A DNA stretch of 42,554 nt from an uncultured Dorea sp. (lineage in GTDB: Bacteria; Bacillota; Clostridia; Lachnospirales; Lachnospiraceae), in assembly GCF_934294775.1 (NCBI RefSeq), contig NZ_CAKRAH010000021.1, positions 1-42,554 of the forward strand. Reading direction: 5' to 3'. Shown here piece after piece: positions 15,210 through 22,703 of this stretch; position 1 is the first letter of the stretch, and each line of letters begins with the position of its first letter. A program made the position numbers and the translations under genes. The notes below the pieces were generated by a model, which saw only the letters and a program-made list of their open reading frames with translations, was not told where the DNA came from and did not search any database.

Positions 15210-16490
15210 CTACACCTCCAGTAACGCTTCAAACAGCTTCTTCACGCCCGTATATCCGTATGGCTGTACTTCTTCATTCCACATCACATTTGCAGCCTCC
15301 GGATGATAATAACAGGCATCCTTGCCAATCGTAATATTTACTCCGCTTTCTGATGGATCATAGTAAAGCATCGTCGGTTCCATATTGGAATATACTCTCG
15401 TTCCGGGACTTAGTTCCAACAACGTCTTTAAGTAAATAAAATTCTCTGCTGTCAGTGTTCCGTATATTTCCGCCACCCGGAAGCCATATTTTACCAGTGC
15501 AAGTGCAAGCTCGAACGGATCACCATTCATACATTCTCCAATAGCAAATACCGCATCCGGCTTTTTACTGCGCATCTGCTCTACCGCCCCCAGTGCCTGC
15601 TCTTTTGCATTCTCATCTGCAAATGGAATCCCAAGTACAGATCCCAGCGCCTGATACTGCTTTTCGATCTTATCAATCTGATACAGACGTCTGAGCTCAA
15701 TAAACGGAATTTTGAGCTTATCGTGAAAATCCTCCGCTGCAAATCTCGCTTCCGGATGAAGCACCAGATTAAAGTTCGCCTCAGACATCGTCTGGTACTC
15801 TTCATAATCTCTGCATCTGGATATCTCATGCACGGTCTTTACGCCTGCCCGTTCTAACATTCCATATAACTCACAGTCATCCATAAGCGGTGAGAAAAAT
15901 CCAAGGAGATTTACAACATTTCCCTTTTTCTTCTTTGGTTCCAAAAGTGAATATAATGACTGACGTACGTGTACCATTGGCGGTTTTCTTCCTTCTCTCG
16001 TCAATGCATACATGTAACACGGTCTGACCGGAAGTCCTGCTTTTTCTTCTGCTTTTCTGCAAATCCGTTCCATGTCTGTTCCAAGAAGTGCATCCACACA
16101 GGTAATGCAGATCATTACAACGGATGGCTTTTTCTTCAGGCTGTTACAGATTTCCTTTACTGCTTCCGGTACCTTTTTCAGATGCCTTCCTGTTACAATA
16201 TCTGTCTCATCCATCGTAAGATAAAAGAAGCGGTCTTCATACTGCGGCATGGAACTGATCATGGACGTATTACGTCCGCAGCATCCCGGTGCCACAATTA
16301 ACATAACCGAATCCGGGATTGCAAGTCCTGCTCTTTTTACTCCGAATCCTTCCGCTCCAGGCGAGTTAAATGCAAGCGTCGCCGGAGAGCTGTAGATCAG
16401 ATGTGTATTCGAGCGGAACTGCTCCGGAATATCATCTCTTCCCCGTTTTTGTAATTCTTCTACTGTACAATAGTAGGCTTTCCCTCTCAT
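15210..16490 (-). CDS. Nitrogenase component 1-like protein, NifD/NifE-type (set 2)
   Basis: This 426-residue alpha-type component 1 homologue is the paralogue of the set 1 protein. LAFNSPGAEGFGVKRAG sits where NifD has its first P-cluster Cys, which is absent here. Candidate ligands are C70-C71 (APGCCGRN), C128 and C131 (CITCVDALLGTD). The later domain has AIGECMNGDPFELALALVKYG, and the C-terminus has ITIGKDACYYH and PYGYTGVKKLFEALLE. The ATG at 16490 overlaps the NifH-like stop as ATGA with AGGAG five bases upstream; an in-frame ATG at 16511 is less likely. It should form a complex with the next gene product. No nitrogenase assembly genes are present, and the substrate is unknown. Confidence 0.8.
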   Translation of the reverse strand: MRGKAYYCTVEELQKRGRDDIPEQFRSNTHLIYSSPATLAFNSPGAEGFGVKRAGLAIPDSVMLIVAPGCCGRNTSMISSMPQYEDRFFYLTMDETDIVTGRHLKKVPEAVKEICNSLKKKPSVVMICITCVDALLGTDMERICRKAEEKAGLPVRPCYMYALTREGRKPPMVHVRQSLYSLLEPKKKKGNVVNLLGFFSPLMDDCELYGMLERAGVKTVHEISRCRDYEEYQTMSEANFNLVLHPEARFAAEDFHDKLKIPFIELRRLYQIDKIEKQYQALGSVLGIPFADENAKEQALGAVEQMRSKKPDAVFAIGECMNGDPFELALALVKYGFRVAEIYGTLTAENFIYLKTLLELSPGTRVYSNMEPTMLYYDPSESGVNITIGKDACYYHPEAANVMWNEEVQPYGYTGVKKLFEALLEV

Positions 16491-17248
16491 ACCTGCTCCT
16501 CGTCTTTCCATAATATTTCCGCCAGATCATAAAAACGTCTGCTGATCTCTGATTCCGGATCTCCCTCGATTACTGTCTTTCCCTGATCTTCATAACGGAT
16601 GATTTCATCACTTCTAGGGATTTCTCCAACAATATCAAATCCCCGCTCTTTTGCAAAATTTTGCACTTTTTCCGTCTCATTTTCGACATTTCTGTGATTC
16701 AATACGATGCCAAAAACCCTCGCATAACTTCTATCCTCAAAGTTCTGTACTGCTTTAGAAATGTTATCGGCTGCGTACAGTGCCATCTTTTCCCCGGATG
16801 TCACGATCAGAACCTTCTCTGCATAATCCTCTCTGATCGGCGCTGCAAATCCGCCACAGACTACATCCCCGAGTACATCATAAAGCACCACATCCGGCTT
16901 ATATGTCTCGAATAATTTCAGATCCTCCAGAAGCTGAAATGTAGCGATAATTCCCCTGCCGGCACATCCAAGTCCCGGTGTCGGTCCCCCGGTCTCGATG
17001 CATAATACATTTCCAAATCCTTCTTTTGCGATGTCTTCTAAGTGCTCCGGTTCTTCGTCTTCTTCTCTCATATAGTTCATCACCGGTCTGAGCGGCTCAC
17101 CTCCGAGAAGATTCATCGTCGAATCCGCTTTTGGATCACAGCCAATCTGGATTACTTTTTTCCCCATTGTGGCAAATGCTGCCGCCAGATTCGATGTGAC
17201 GGTGGATTTCCCGATTCCACCTTTTCCGTATATTGCTACTTTTAACAT
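16487..17248 (-). CDS. NifH/BchL-like ATP-dependent reductase (set 2)
   Basis: This 253-residue iron-protein homologue is the same length as the set 1 copy. The P-loop GKGGIGKST is at residues 9-17, followed by GCDPKADST. Ligand cysteines are in GPTPGLGCAGRG and LGDVVCGGF. It differs from set 1 mostly after residue 45 (EEDEEPEHLEDI), so the two are diverged paralogues rather than a recent duplication. AGGAGG lies ten bases before the ATG. It is the first gene of a probable seven-gene operon: nifH-like, two component 1-like genes, hypF, hypC, hypD, hypE. It should serve as electron donor to the following pair. A promoter was not clearly recognisable upstream. Confidence 0.92.
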   Translation of the reverse strand: MLKVAIYGKGGIGKSTVTSNLAAAFATMGKKVIQIGCDPKADSTMNLLGGEPLRPVMNYMREEDEEPEHLEDIAKEGFGNVLCIETGGPTPGLGCAGRGIIATFQLLEDLKLFETYKPDVVLYDVLGDVVCGGFAAPIREDYAEKVLIVTSGEKMALYAADNISKAVQNFEDRSYARVFGIVLNHRNVENETEKVQNFAKERGFDIVGEIPRSDEIIRYEDQGKTVIEGDPESEISRRFYDLAEILWKDEEQV

Positions 17249-17269
17249 CTGTCAATTCCTCCTAAACGT

Positions 17270-17332
17270 TTTGCATATGATGTTCCCGGATTGCTGCGTA
17301 ATTTCCAAATGATTTTTCAGACACACTCCAAA
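17270..17332. repeat. MITE/REP-like repeat, degenerate copy F
   Basis: AAATGATTTTTCAGACACAC (ending in CTCC) matches the end of copies A and D. It lies just upstream of the set 2 operon. With copies A-E it brackets the nitrogenase-like/Hyp region. Confidence 0.6.
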
Positions 17333-17555
17333 GCGATTTACATCATATATTCTGATACAAAAAAAGATACACAAAAATGGCTCCTCTTTCCCCGTTAGAA
17401 ATCGCCTGATTTTGCATATCATACTTTCATATAACCTGTTATTGATTGCTTTTTTATAAAACGAATTCATAACTATTCCTGCTTGGAACTTACCTTGCAG
17501 TCAGAGTCATTCTCTCCGGCATCCCTGCCTTTTCTATTCTGATTATCTACAGTGC

Positions 17556-17702
17556 TTATCCGCACTTTTTCTTCTTTGTTACATCCGGATAGATCCTGAT
17601 CACTCCGTCTGTGTTAATAAGTTTATTATACTCTTTTACCAAGTAGTCAGTCAACGCGAACTGTCCCGGATTCCGGTTGACTTTTTCATATATTTCTCTC
17701 AT
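17556..17702 (-). CDS. Small hypothetical ORF, 48 aa
   Basis: The ORF encodes a basic 48-residue peptide starting MREIYEKVNRNPGQFALTDY and ending KKKKCG. The ribosome site is poor (GGGGTATGAG at some distance). I do not recognise it. Adjacent sequence carries a clearly truncated gene, so this may be another remnant rather than a functional gene. Confidence 0.3.
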   Translation of the reverse strand: MREIYEKVNRNPGQFALTDYLVKEYNKLINTDGVIRIYPDVTKKKKCG

Positions 17703-17745
17703 AATAAGCTCATACCCCTATATGTACTTTCCAAAGCATTTTTAC

Positions 17746-17814
17746 CTAATAAAAGCAGTCATTTTCACGTAATGAAGCAAAATTCTGCTTCCCGATACTG
17801 ATTACTTTTCCCAT
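17746..17814 (-). pseudogene. Remnant: first 22 codons of an AAA-ATPase-like/nuclease-family gene
   Basis: MGKVISIGKQNFASLRENDC resembles the start of the AAA_ATPase_like (DUF1703-linked) proteins common in gut anaerobes, which continue with a YVDKT-type segment. Here TAG follows after codon 22 and no continuation is visible in any frame. A good GTGAGGAAG ribosome site remains. Family assignment rests on this short segment only. Confidence 0.45.
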
Positions 17815-17936
17815 GATGATCTTCCTCACTTTCTTTTTTACTATTTTACATTTTATGATACACGGATTGCTTCGCATTCATACAAACATAAAACGCATGA
17901 TCTTTTGACCCTTGTATCATTTTATACTTGTGCATC

Positions 17937-17987
17937 AAAAAAGAGTTGTTGCTCTATGAATTCTCATCCATAAAAGCAACAACTCTT
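17937..17987 (-). terminator. Intrinsic terminator after the MATE gene
   Basis: A 13-bp perfect stem, AAGAGTTGTTGCT (17941-17953) with AGCAACAACTCTT (17975-17987), is followed on the minus strand by a T run. Confidence 0.85.
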
Positions 17988-17989
17988 CT

Positions 17990-19318
17990 CTACCTCTTCA
18001 CGCCTTTCCGATACACAATATAAGAAATGACCGCAGTCACCGCTTCCGTAATCCAGAACGCATGCCACACCCCGACTGCGCCCATAAAACGGCTTACAAT
18101 AAATGCCACCGGAATAATGACTACCACATATCTGCACAAAGAAATGATCAATGAATGCACACCTTTTCCAAGACCTTCTAACGCACCGCTACAGATAACA
18201 GATACCGACGAAACGATGAATCCAAGACTGATCACTCTAAGTGCTGTCATTCCTGCCTGCACAGTCGCTTCACTTGAAGAAAACAGTCCCATCAGCTGTC
18301 CAGGAATTGCCAGACAGATTGCTGTTCCTGCTGCCATCATTACAAGTACAAGGATCAAACCATCCTGGAAGATCTTATGCACACGCTTATACTCTCCTGC
18401 CCCATAATTATACCCGAGAAGAGGACGCATTCCCTGCACAATTCCATTTGCCGGAAGATACAGGAATGTCTGAAGCTTATAATATACACCAAGAACGAAT
18501 ACATAGACTTCCCCATAGCCTGTAAGTATTACATTCAATACTGAGATCAGAAGTGACGGAAGTGCCAGATTCAAGCTCGCTGGAATCCCGATCACATATA
18601 GCTTTTTCCATAATCCAAGATCCACTTTCAGATATTTTTTTCTGTATTTTACCGGTAACGGTCTTACAATATAAAATATCAGATACAGAAGCGCTCCTGC
18701 TGCCTGTCCGATACCAGTCGCAAGTGCCGCTCCTTCAATCCCCATCTTCGGAAATGGTCCAAGTCCGAAGATCAGAACCGGATCCAGAATAATATTAATG
18801 ACTGCGCCGGACATCATGCATGTCATCGATTCCACCATACGCCCCACTGCCTGGAACGTCTTTTCAAATACCAGCTGCCAGGATAACGCAGTGGCAAATA
18901 AAAATGCGATTCTGGAATAACGTACACCATAGTCTATAATCTGTTCATTTGCCGTAAACATGTGAAGAAACGGTCGCATTACCGTAATTCCAAGAATCAT
19001 AAATCCAACTCCGTGAATCGTTCCAAGAAGCATTCCCTGCGTTGCCGCCCGATCTGCCGTCTTATGATCCTGCGCCCCAAGATAAAATGATATCACTGCG
19101 TTGATACCAATTCCAAATCCGATCATGACAGCATTAATCAGATTCTGCACTGGATACACCAGTGATAATGCTGTCATGGCATCCTCGCTGATCTTTGCGA
19201 TAAAGAAACTGTCCACAATATTATAAAGTGAACTGACCATCATAGAAAGCACCATTGGCAGCGCCATTGACAAAATCAGTTTTAAAACCGGCTTTTCTTT
19301 CATATATGTCTGATCCAT
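17990..19318 (-). CDS. MATE-family multidrug/cation efflux transporter
   Basis: This inner-membrane antiporter of 442 residues has twelve predicted hydrophobic segments. The N-terminal LILSMALPMVLSMMVSSLYN and the following NIVDSFFIAKISEDAMTALS are typical of the MATE family. The same pattern repeats in the second half. The ATG at 19318 has AAAGGGG eight bases upstream; the longer frame to 19360 is less likely. A strong extended -10 promoter and a terminator hairpin lie in its leader, suggesting attenuation control. The substrate, perhaps drugs or a metabolite, is unknown. It is monocistronic with a terminator behind it. Confidence 0.9.
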   Translation of the reverse strand: MDQTYMKEKPVLKLILSMALPMVLSMMVSSLYNIVDSFFIAKISEDAMTALSLVYPVQNLINAVMIGFGIGINAVISFYLGAQDHKTADRAATQGMLLGTIHGVGFMILGITVMRPFLHMFTANEQIIDYGVRYSRIAFLFATALSWQLVFEKTFQAVGRMVESMTCMMSGAVINIILDPVLIFGLGPFPKMGIEGAALATGIGQAAGALLYLIFYIVRPLPVKYRKKYLKVDLGLWKKLYVIGIPASLNLALPSLLISVLNVILTGYGEVYVFVLGVYYKLQTFLYLPANGIVQGMRPLLGYNYGAGEYKRVHKIFQDGLILVLVMMAAGTAICLAIPGQLMGLFSSSEATVQAGMTALRVISLGFIVSSVSVICSGALEGLGKGVHSLIISLCRYVVVIIPVAFIVSRFMGAVGVWHAFWITEAVTAVISYIVYRKGVKR

Positions 19319-19394
19319 ATATATTCCCCTTTCTTTTTCCTCTGTAAATGTTGTGGTCAAAATTTACCTATTCTACTGCTGATTTTCTTTTTCT

Positions 19395-19493
19395 CTATGC
19401 TTTATTTCTGTCGTTTTTGCAACAAAAAACCACATGGTCACTATTACAGGTAACCATGTGGCGAAAAATAGATTGCTCTAGAAAAATCCACAT
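19395..19493 (-). CDS. Possible 32-codon leader peptide overlapping the attenuator
   Basis: An ORF beginning MWIFLEQSIFRHMVTCNSDH starts about nine bases after the predicted transcription start, runs through the terminator hairpin and stops before the MATE ribosome site. There is no Shine-Dalgarno sequence, so translation would have to be nearly leaderless. Ribosome stalling inside the stem could open the terminator. This is speculative and rests on position only. Confidence 0.25.
   Translation of the reverse strand: MWIFLEQSIFRHMVTCNSDHVVFCCKNDRNKA
19423..19462 (-). terminator. Leader terminator (attenuator) upstream of the MATE gene
   Basis: On the minus strand a nine-pair stem, CCACATGGT with ACCATGTGG, is followed directly by TTTTTTG. 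It lies about 40 bases after the predicted transcription start and about 105 bases before the MATE ATG. It would therefore stop transcription before the gene unless it is prevented. Confidence 0.7.
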
Positions 19494-19508
19494 TTATTTT
19501 AGGGATAT

Positions 19509-19538
19509 ATTATAGCATTGTCTTTCCATGAATGTCAA
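19509..19538 (-). promoter_or_regulatory. Strong extended -10 promoter of the MATE transcript
   Basis: On the minus strand, TTGACA (19533-19538), 18 bp, then TGC-TATAAT (-10 at 19509-19514). Both hexamers match consensus perfectly. Confidence 0.8.
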
Positions 19539-19611
19539 TCGCTAATTGGGGGAAAATATTTCTCCATACTTCAAAAAATATTTCTTTTTACCGCCTTAGG
19601 CATTTTTAATT

Positions 19612-20709
19612 TTATTCTCCGAGAAAATATTTTCCATATGCATCTGCTGCCTTGATTGCAGCGCATACGGTCTCTGGTGTTACTTCAAATGGCATATTGT
19701 GAAGTGTGTCGTTCTCTGCACAGGCTGCTGTTGCAACTGCCATCAGTTTTTCATCTGTAACTTCTGTGATACCAAGTTCTTTTAATGTCACAGGCAGTCC
19801 CAGTTCGATACACCAGTCGATGATATCCTCCAGTTCTTCTGCCGGAATATTCTCAAGAACCAGCTGTGTGATCGTTCCGAATGCAACTTTCTCACCATGG
19901 TACATATGATGGCACTCATCCAGTACGGTAAATCCATTATGTATTGCATGTGCTCCTGCAAGTCCACCGCTCTCGAATCCGATACCGCTAAGTAAGGTAT
20001 TTGCCTCGATGACTTTTTCCACTGCCGGTGTACATGCACCTGCTTCCAGCGCAAGTTTTGCCTTTACACCTTCTGCCATCAACGTATCAAAACACAGTTT
20101 TGCAAGTGCGATTGCTGCCTGTGTAACCTGTCCTCCGGCACAGGTCGTTGCCCCACTTGCCTGACAGGCTCTTGCTTCAAAATATGTTGCCAGCGCATCA
20201 CCCATTCCGGAAACGGTAAGTCTTACCGGTGATTTTGCAATAATCTCTGTATCCATCAGAACCATATTCGGGTTAGCCGGAAGGAATAAATACTCTTCGA
20301 ATACTCCGTCATCTGTATAGATAACTGACAGCGCGCTGCATGGTGCATCTGTAGATGCAATCGTCGGGCAGATCAGAACCGGTGCTTCTTTATAATAAGC
20401 AACTGCTTTCGCTGTATCCAGGATCTTACCACCACCGATACCAATCACGACATCACAGCCTTTTTCATTCATGATATCCACCAGACGGTTGATCTCGTTC
20501 TTGCTGCATTCTCTGTTGAAATACTCATATACCGGTGTGATCTCGTAGCCTTCAAATCCAGTATTTACAACGTCTCCGATACGTTTATATCCGGATTCTG
20601 TGATCAGTACAAGTGCTTTTTTTCCATACTTCTGGGCGTATTCCCCAAGCTTTTTCATCTCGCCTGTACCTTGTACATATTTACTTGGACTACATAAAAT
20701 TTTTGCCAT
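19612..20709 (-). CDS. gldA: Glycerol dehydrogenase
   Basis: This NAD-dependent, zinc-dependent iron-type alcohol dehydrogenase of 365 residues interconverts glycerol and dihydroxyacetone. The NAD-binding GIGGGKILDTAKA is near residue 92. The CPTIASTDAPCSALSVIY segment is diagnostic for GldA. Zinc ligands are expected in MGDALATYFEA, GAHAIHNG and HMYHGEKVAFG. Length matches characterised GldA proteins. The gene has its own consensus promoter (20770-20798) and is not linked to the glp operon at 28839-35156. It may serve fermentative glycerol use or dihydroxyacetone/hydroxyacetone handling. Confidence 0.93.
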   Translation of the reverse strand: MAKILCSPSKYVQGTGEMKKLGEYAQKYGKKALVLITESGYKRIGDVVNTGFEGYEITPVYEYFNRECSKNEINRLVDIMNEKGCDVVIGIGGGKILDTAKAVAYYKEAPVLICPTIASTDAPCSALSVIYTDDGVFEEYLFLPANPNMVLMDTEIIAKSPVRLTVSGMGDALATYFEARACQASGATTCAGGQVTQAAIALAKLCFDTLMAEGVKAKLALEAGACTPAVEKVIEANTLLSGIGFESGGLAGAHAIHNGFTVLDECHHMYHGEKVAFGTITQLVLENIPAEELEDIIDWCIELGLPVTLKELGITEVTDEKLMAVATAACAENDTLHNMPFEVTPETVCAAIKAADAYGKYFLGE

Positions 20710-20769
20710 GATTCTTACCTCCTGTAATCTTCACGTTTTCTTGTGTTATTTTATTAACAATCTGATTTT

Positions 20770-20798
20770 ATTGTATGCTTTTGATACTGTTGTGTCAA
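20770..20798 (-). promoter_or_regulatory. Predicted promoter of gldA
   Basis: On the minus strand, TTGACA (20793-20798), 17 bp, then TACAAT (20770-20775), about 60 bp upstream of the ATG. Confidence 0.75.
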
Positions 20799-20838
20799 TA
20801 AAATTGAGGTAAATATTATGATAAAATTATCGCAATCT

Positions 20839-21249
20839 CTATATCACAATCCCATTGCAATGATCAATTTCATGCTGAATAATCTGCGCCGTCCATCCAG
20901 TATATTTCTGACGCTGCTTTTTCCAGTTCATATCCTGATATTCCACTTCTATTTCCTGATATCTGGTACATTTTCTCACACCAGTCAAAGACAGGCATCC
21001 TTCTTCTGTCTCATATTTTCCGGATCTTTTTACAATCTTTGGATTGAACATTGCTACATTCATGAATCCCATATTGACAGCAATGATACATTTTTTTACC
21101 CCAATCATATTAGCTGCCATACCAACACAGCCTTCTTCATGCGCTTTCAATGTGTCCAGAAGATCTATTGCTATCTGCTTATCGGATTCAGTTGCCGGTT
21201 CTGATTTTTGATTTAGAAAGAATATGTCTTTCATAATTGGTTTTATCAT
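20839..21249 (-). CDS. Peptide deformylase-like protein (atypical motif 1)
   Basis: Peptide deformylases remove the formyl group from nascent proteins with an active-site metal. This 136-residue protein is near the short end for the family. Motif 2, EEGCLSLTG, supplies the metal Cys. Motif 3, IQHEIDHCNGI, supplies two His and the catalytic Glu. Motif 1 reads CVGMAANMIGV, where the usual Gln of G-x-G-x-A-A-x-Q is Met. That Gln normally stabilises the transition state, so activity may be altered. It lies alone rather than beside fmt and priA, so it is probably an accessory second copy. The upstream AGGA-type ribosome site is acceptable. Confidence 0.85.
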   Translation of the reverse strand: MIKPIMKDIFFLNQKSEPATESDKQIAIDLLDTLKAHEEGCVGMAANMIGVKKCIIAVNMGFMNVAMFNPKIVKRSGKYETEEGCLSLTGVRKCTRYQEIEVEYQDMNWKKQRQKYTGWTAQIIQHEIDHCNGIVI

Positions 21250-21350
21250 TTATATTCTCATCCTTTTCTCTTGCAATTTTATATTGTTCACATTTATTAA
21301 CAATTTCTTCGAAATTTGATCACTGTTTCATCACAATTTGCTTCTATACT

Positions 21351-21443
21351 AAGAATTGTTCAAAGGAACAAACAAATTAAATCTTTTTCATAACTTTTTT
21401 CCTCAGGACTGCACTCCGCCCTAACAATGCAGTCCTATTTTTA
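21351..21443 (+). ncRNA. Putative small RNA, family copy 1
   Basis: After a TATACT -10-like box (21345-21350), the transcript would contain a GTTC-AAAG-GAAC hairpin, a pyrimidine-rich stretch TTTTTCATAACTTTTTTCCT (21384-21403) and a terminator (AGGACTGCA with TGCAGTCCT, then a T run). A near-identical unit is at 22525-22613, and a related tail at 26298-26346. The pyrimidine tract is complementary to purine-rich ribosome sites. No convincing -35 box is seen. Confidence 0.55.
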
Positions 21444-21450
21444 TGCCCTT

Positions 21451-22332
21451 TTATTCCTTCGAATGCATCTTCATATAACCATACAATTCCTGATGCAGCT
21501 GCCGGAACCGGTCCGGTGAATTCATGACATATTTATACAACAAGCGGTGTCCCAGTTCACTTTGATAAGTTCTGCTCAATAGATTTGCCAGCATACCTGT
21601 CGGCATACTTTTGATCACATATAACTTACTTGGACATAGCATCCGTTTTTCATCAATCCAACGCAGATTTTTCTTGATACGTACAGCCGTCAGTGTCATC
21701 CATTTTTCATCTGCACATATTCTCTCCGGACATTTACTCAGACGATACGCATCTGCCATCGGCACAATCACACCCAGATGAGATACCTGCCAGTGATGCA
21801 TCTCAGGCACAATCTGATATGGGATGTGACTTCTTTTAAATATGTAAGCCAGCACGTCCTGTCTGTTACTTCTTCTTCCTCCAATTTCCCCAAATGTAGT
21901 TGGAAGAATTGCCCTTGGCAACAGCTGTGCATCCAGGATTCCACCTTCCATACATCCGCTTACTCCCGGGAAGGCAGGAAGAATCCTGCCTTTTCCGCAG
22001 ATCTTCTCCCATTTACGGTATGGCTGTAATGTATTTGCCATCATTACAATATTCGGACTTGTATTCTCTTTTAATTCTTCCAGTGCTGCCTCTACCTGCT
22101 TTTCACCCACTGTCAGGAACACAAACTGGTATCTGTCGTCTGGTTTTATTTCGCCGATTGCATTTACTTCTACCTTATGCGCTCCGGTCTTACCCCTGTA
22201 CCATAAGCCGTGTTCCTGTAATTCTTTTAGTCGTTGTCCCTTGGCATACATCGTTACATCCATTCCTGCTTTGGCGAATTTGGATGCGTAGAGACTTCCG
22301 ATGACGCCTGCGCCGTAGATTAGGATTCGCAT
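21451..22332 (-). CDS. Ketopantoate reductase (ApbA/PanE)-family protein
   Basis: This 293-residue NAD(P)H-dependent reductase-like protein has the N-terminal Rossmann motif YGAGVIGSLYASKFAKAG and the FLTVGEKQVEAAL segment typical of the 2-dehydropantoate 2-reductase superfamily. The C-terminal half is diverged: the conserved Lys/Asn/Glu catalytic pattern of PanE is not clear to me. A role in pantothenate synthesis is therefore uncertain, and no panB/C/D genes are adjacent. AGGTGATT precedes the ATG. The gene is flanked on both sides by copies of the same sRNA-like unit, which suggests it sits inside a duplicated or inserted segment. Confidence 0.75.
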   Translation of the reverse strand: MRILIYGAGVIGSLYASKFAKAGMDVTMYAKGQRLKELQEHGLWYRGKTGAHKVEVNAIGEIKPDDRYQFVFLTVGEKQVEAALEELKENTSPNIVMMANTLQPYRKWEKICGKGRILPAFPGVSGCMEGGILDAQLLPRAILPTTFGEIGGRRSNRQDVLAYIFKRSHIPYQIVPEMHHWQVSHLGVIVPMADAYRLSKCPERICADEKWMTLTAVRIKKNLRWIDEKRMLCPSKLYVIKSMPTGMLANLLSRTYQSELGHRLLYKYVMNSPDRFRQLHQELYGYMKMHSKE

Positions 22333-22524
22333 ATAATCACCTGCTTTCGTAATTTTTTATCTATGTTACACTCTAACCCTTGTATGATATATTCTGTCGT
22401 AATTCTACCATCCACATCTTCAGAATTCAATTATAAGAAATGAATCTCCGGATTTATTAATTCCCATCATTTAACACTTTCTCCCCACTTTGATCACCAT
22501 TTCATCACAATTTGCTCCTATACT

Positions 22525-22613
22525 ATGAATTGTTCAAAGGAACACAAAGTAAATCTTTTTCATAATTTTTCCTCAGGACTGCACTCCTCCCTAACAATGC
22601 AGTCCTATTTTTA
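22525..22613 (+). ncRNA. Putative small RNA, family copy 2
   Basis: This is the near-identical partner of the unit at 21351-21443. It has TATACT (22519-22524), the GTTC-AAAG-GAAC hairpin, a pyrimidine tract TTTTTCATAATTTTTCCT, and the same AGGACTGCA/TGCAGTCCT terminator followed by ATTTTTAT. The conserved block also extends upstream to about 22490 (TTTGATCAC, then TTTCATCACAATTTGC), which suggests a shared promoter region. Confidence 0.55.
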
Positions 22614-22636
22614 TGCTCTTATATAATGCATGGCAG

Positions 22637-22675
22637 CAAAAAAACCTCCCTGCCGGACTCATCCGGCAAGGAGGT
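22637..22675 (-). terminator. Intrinsic terminator after the symporter gene
   Basis: On the minus strand, ACCTCCTTGCCGGAT pairs with GTCCGGCAGGGAGGT around a short loop, followed by TTTTTTT. Confidence 0.88.
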
Positions 22676-22703
22676 AAAACATTCTTTTTATCTAATTATA
22701 TTT

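Larger units (their letters stand above)
17333..17989. other. Gene-poor region with remnants
   Basis: Between the set 2 operon and the MATE gene I see no full gene. The region holds a 48-codon ORF (17556-17702), a truncated 22-codon gene start (17746-17814) and the MATE terminator. An open frame at 17252-17470 has no ribosome site, overlaps repeat F, and looks spurious. Confidence 0.6.

Noticed and set aside
5104..17248. A true nitrogen-fixing nif operon
   Set aside because: There is no nifB, nifE/N pair, nifV or molybdate genes, and the component 1-like proteins lack P-cluster cysteines.
17252..17470. A 72-codon ORF upstream of the set 2 NifH-like gene
   Set aside because: It has no ribosome site, overlaps a repeat and has no recognisable domain.
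21300..22620. A transposon carrying the ketopantoate-reductase-like gene between direct repeats
   Set aside because: The flanking copies contain promoter-like and terminator elements, there is no transposase, and no target duplication is evident.
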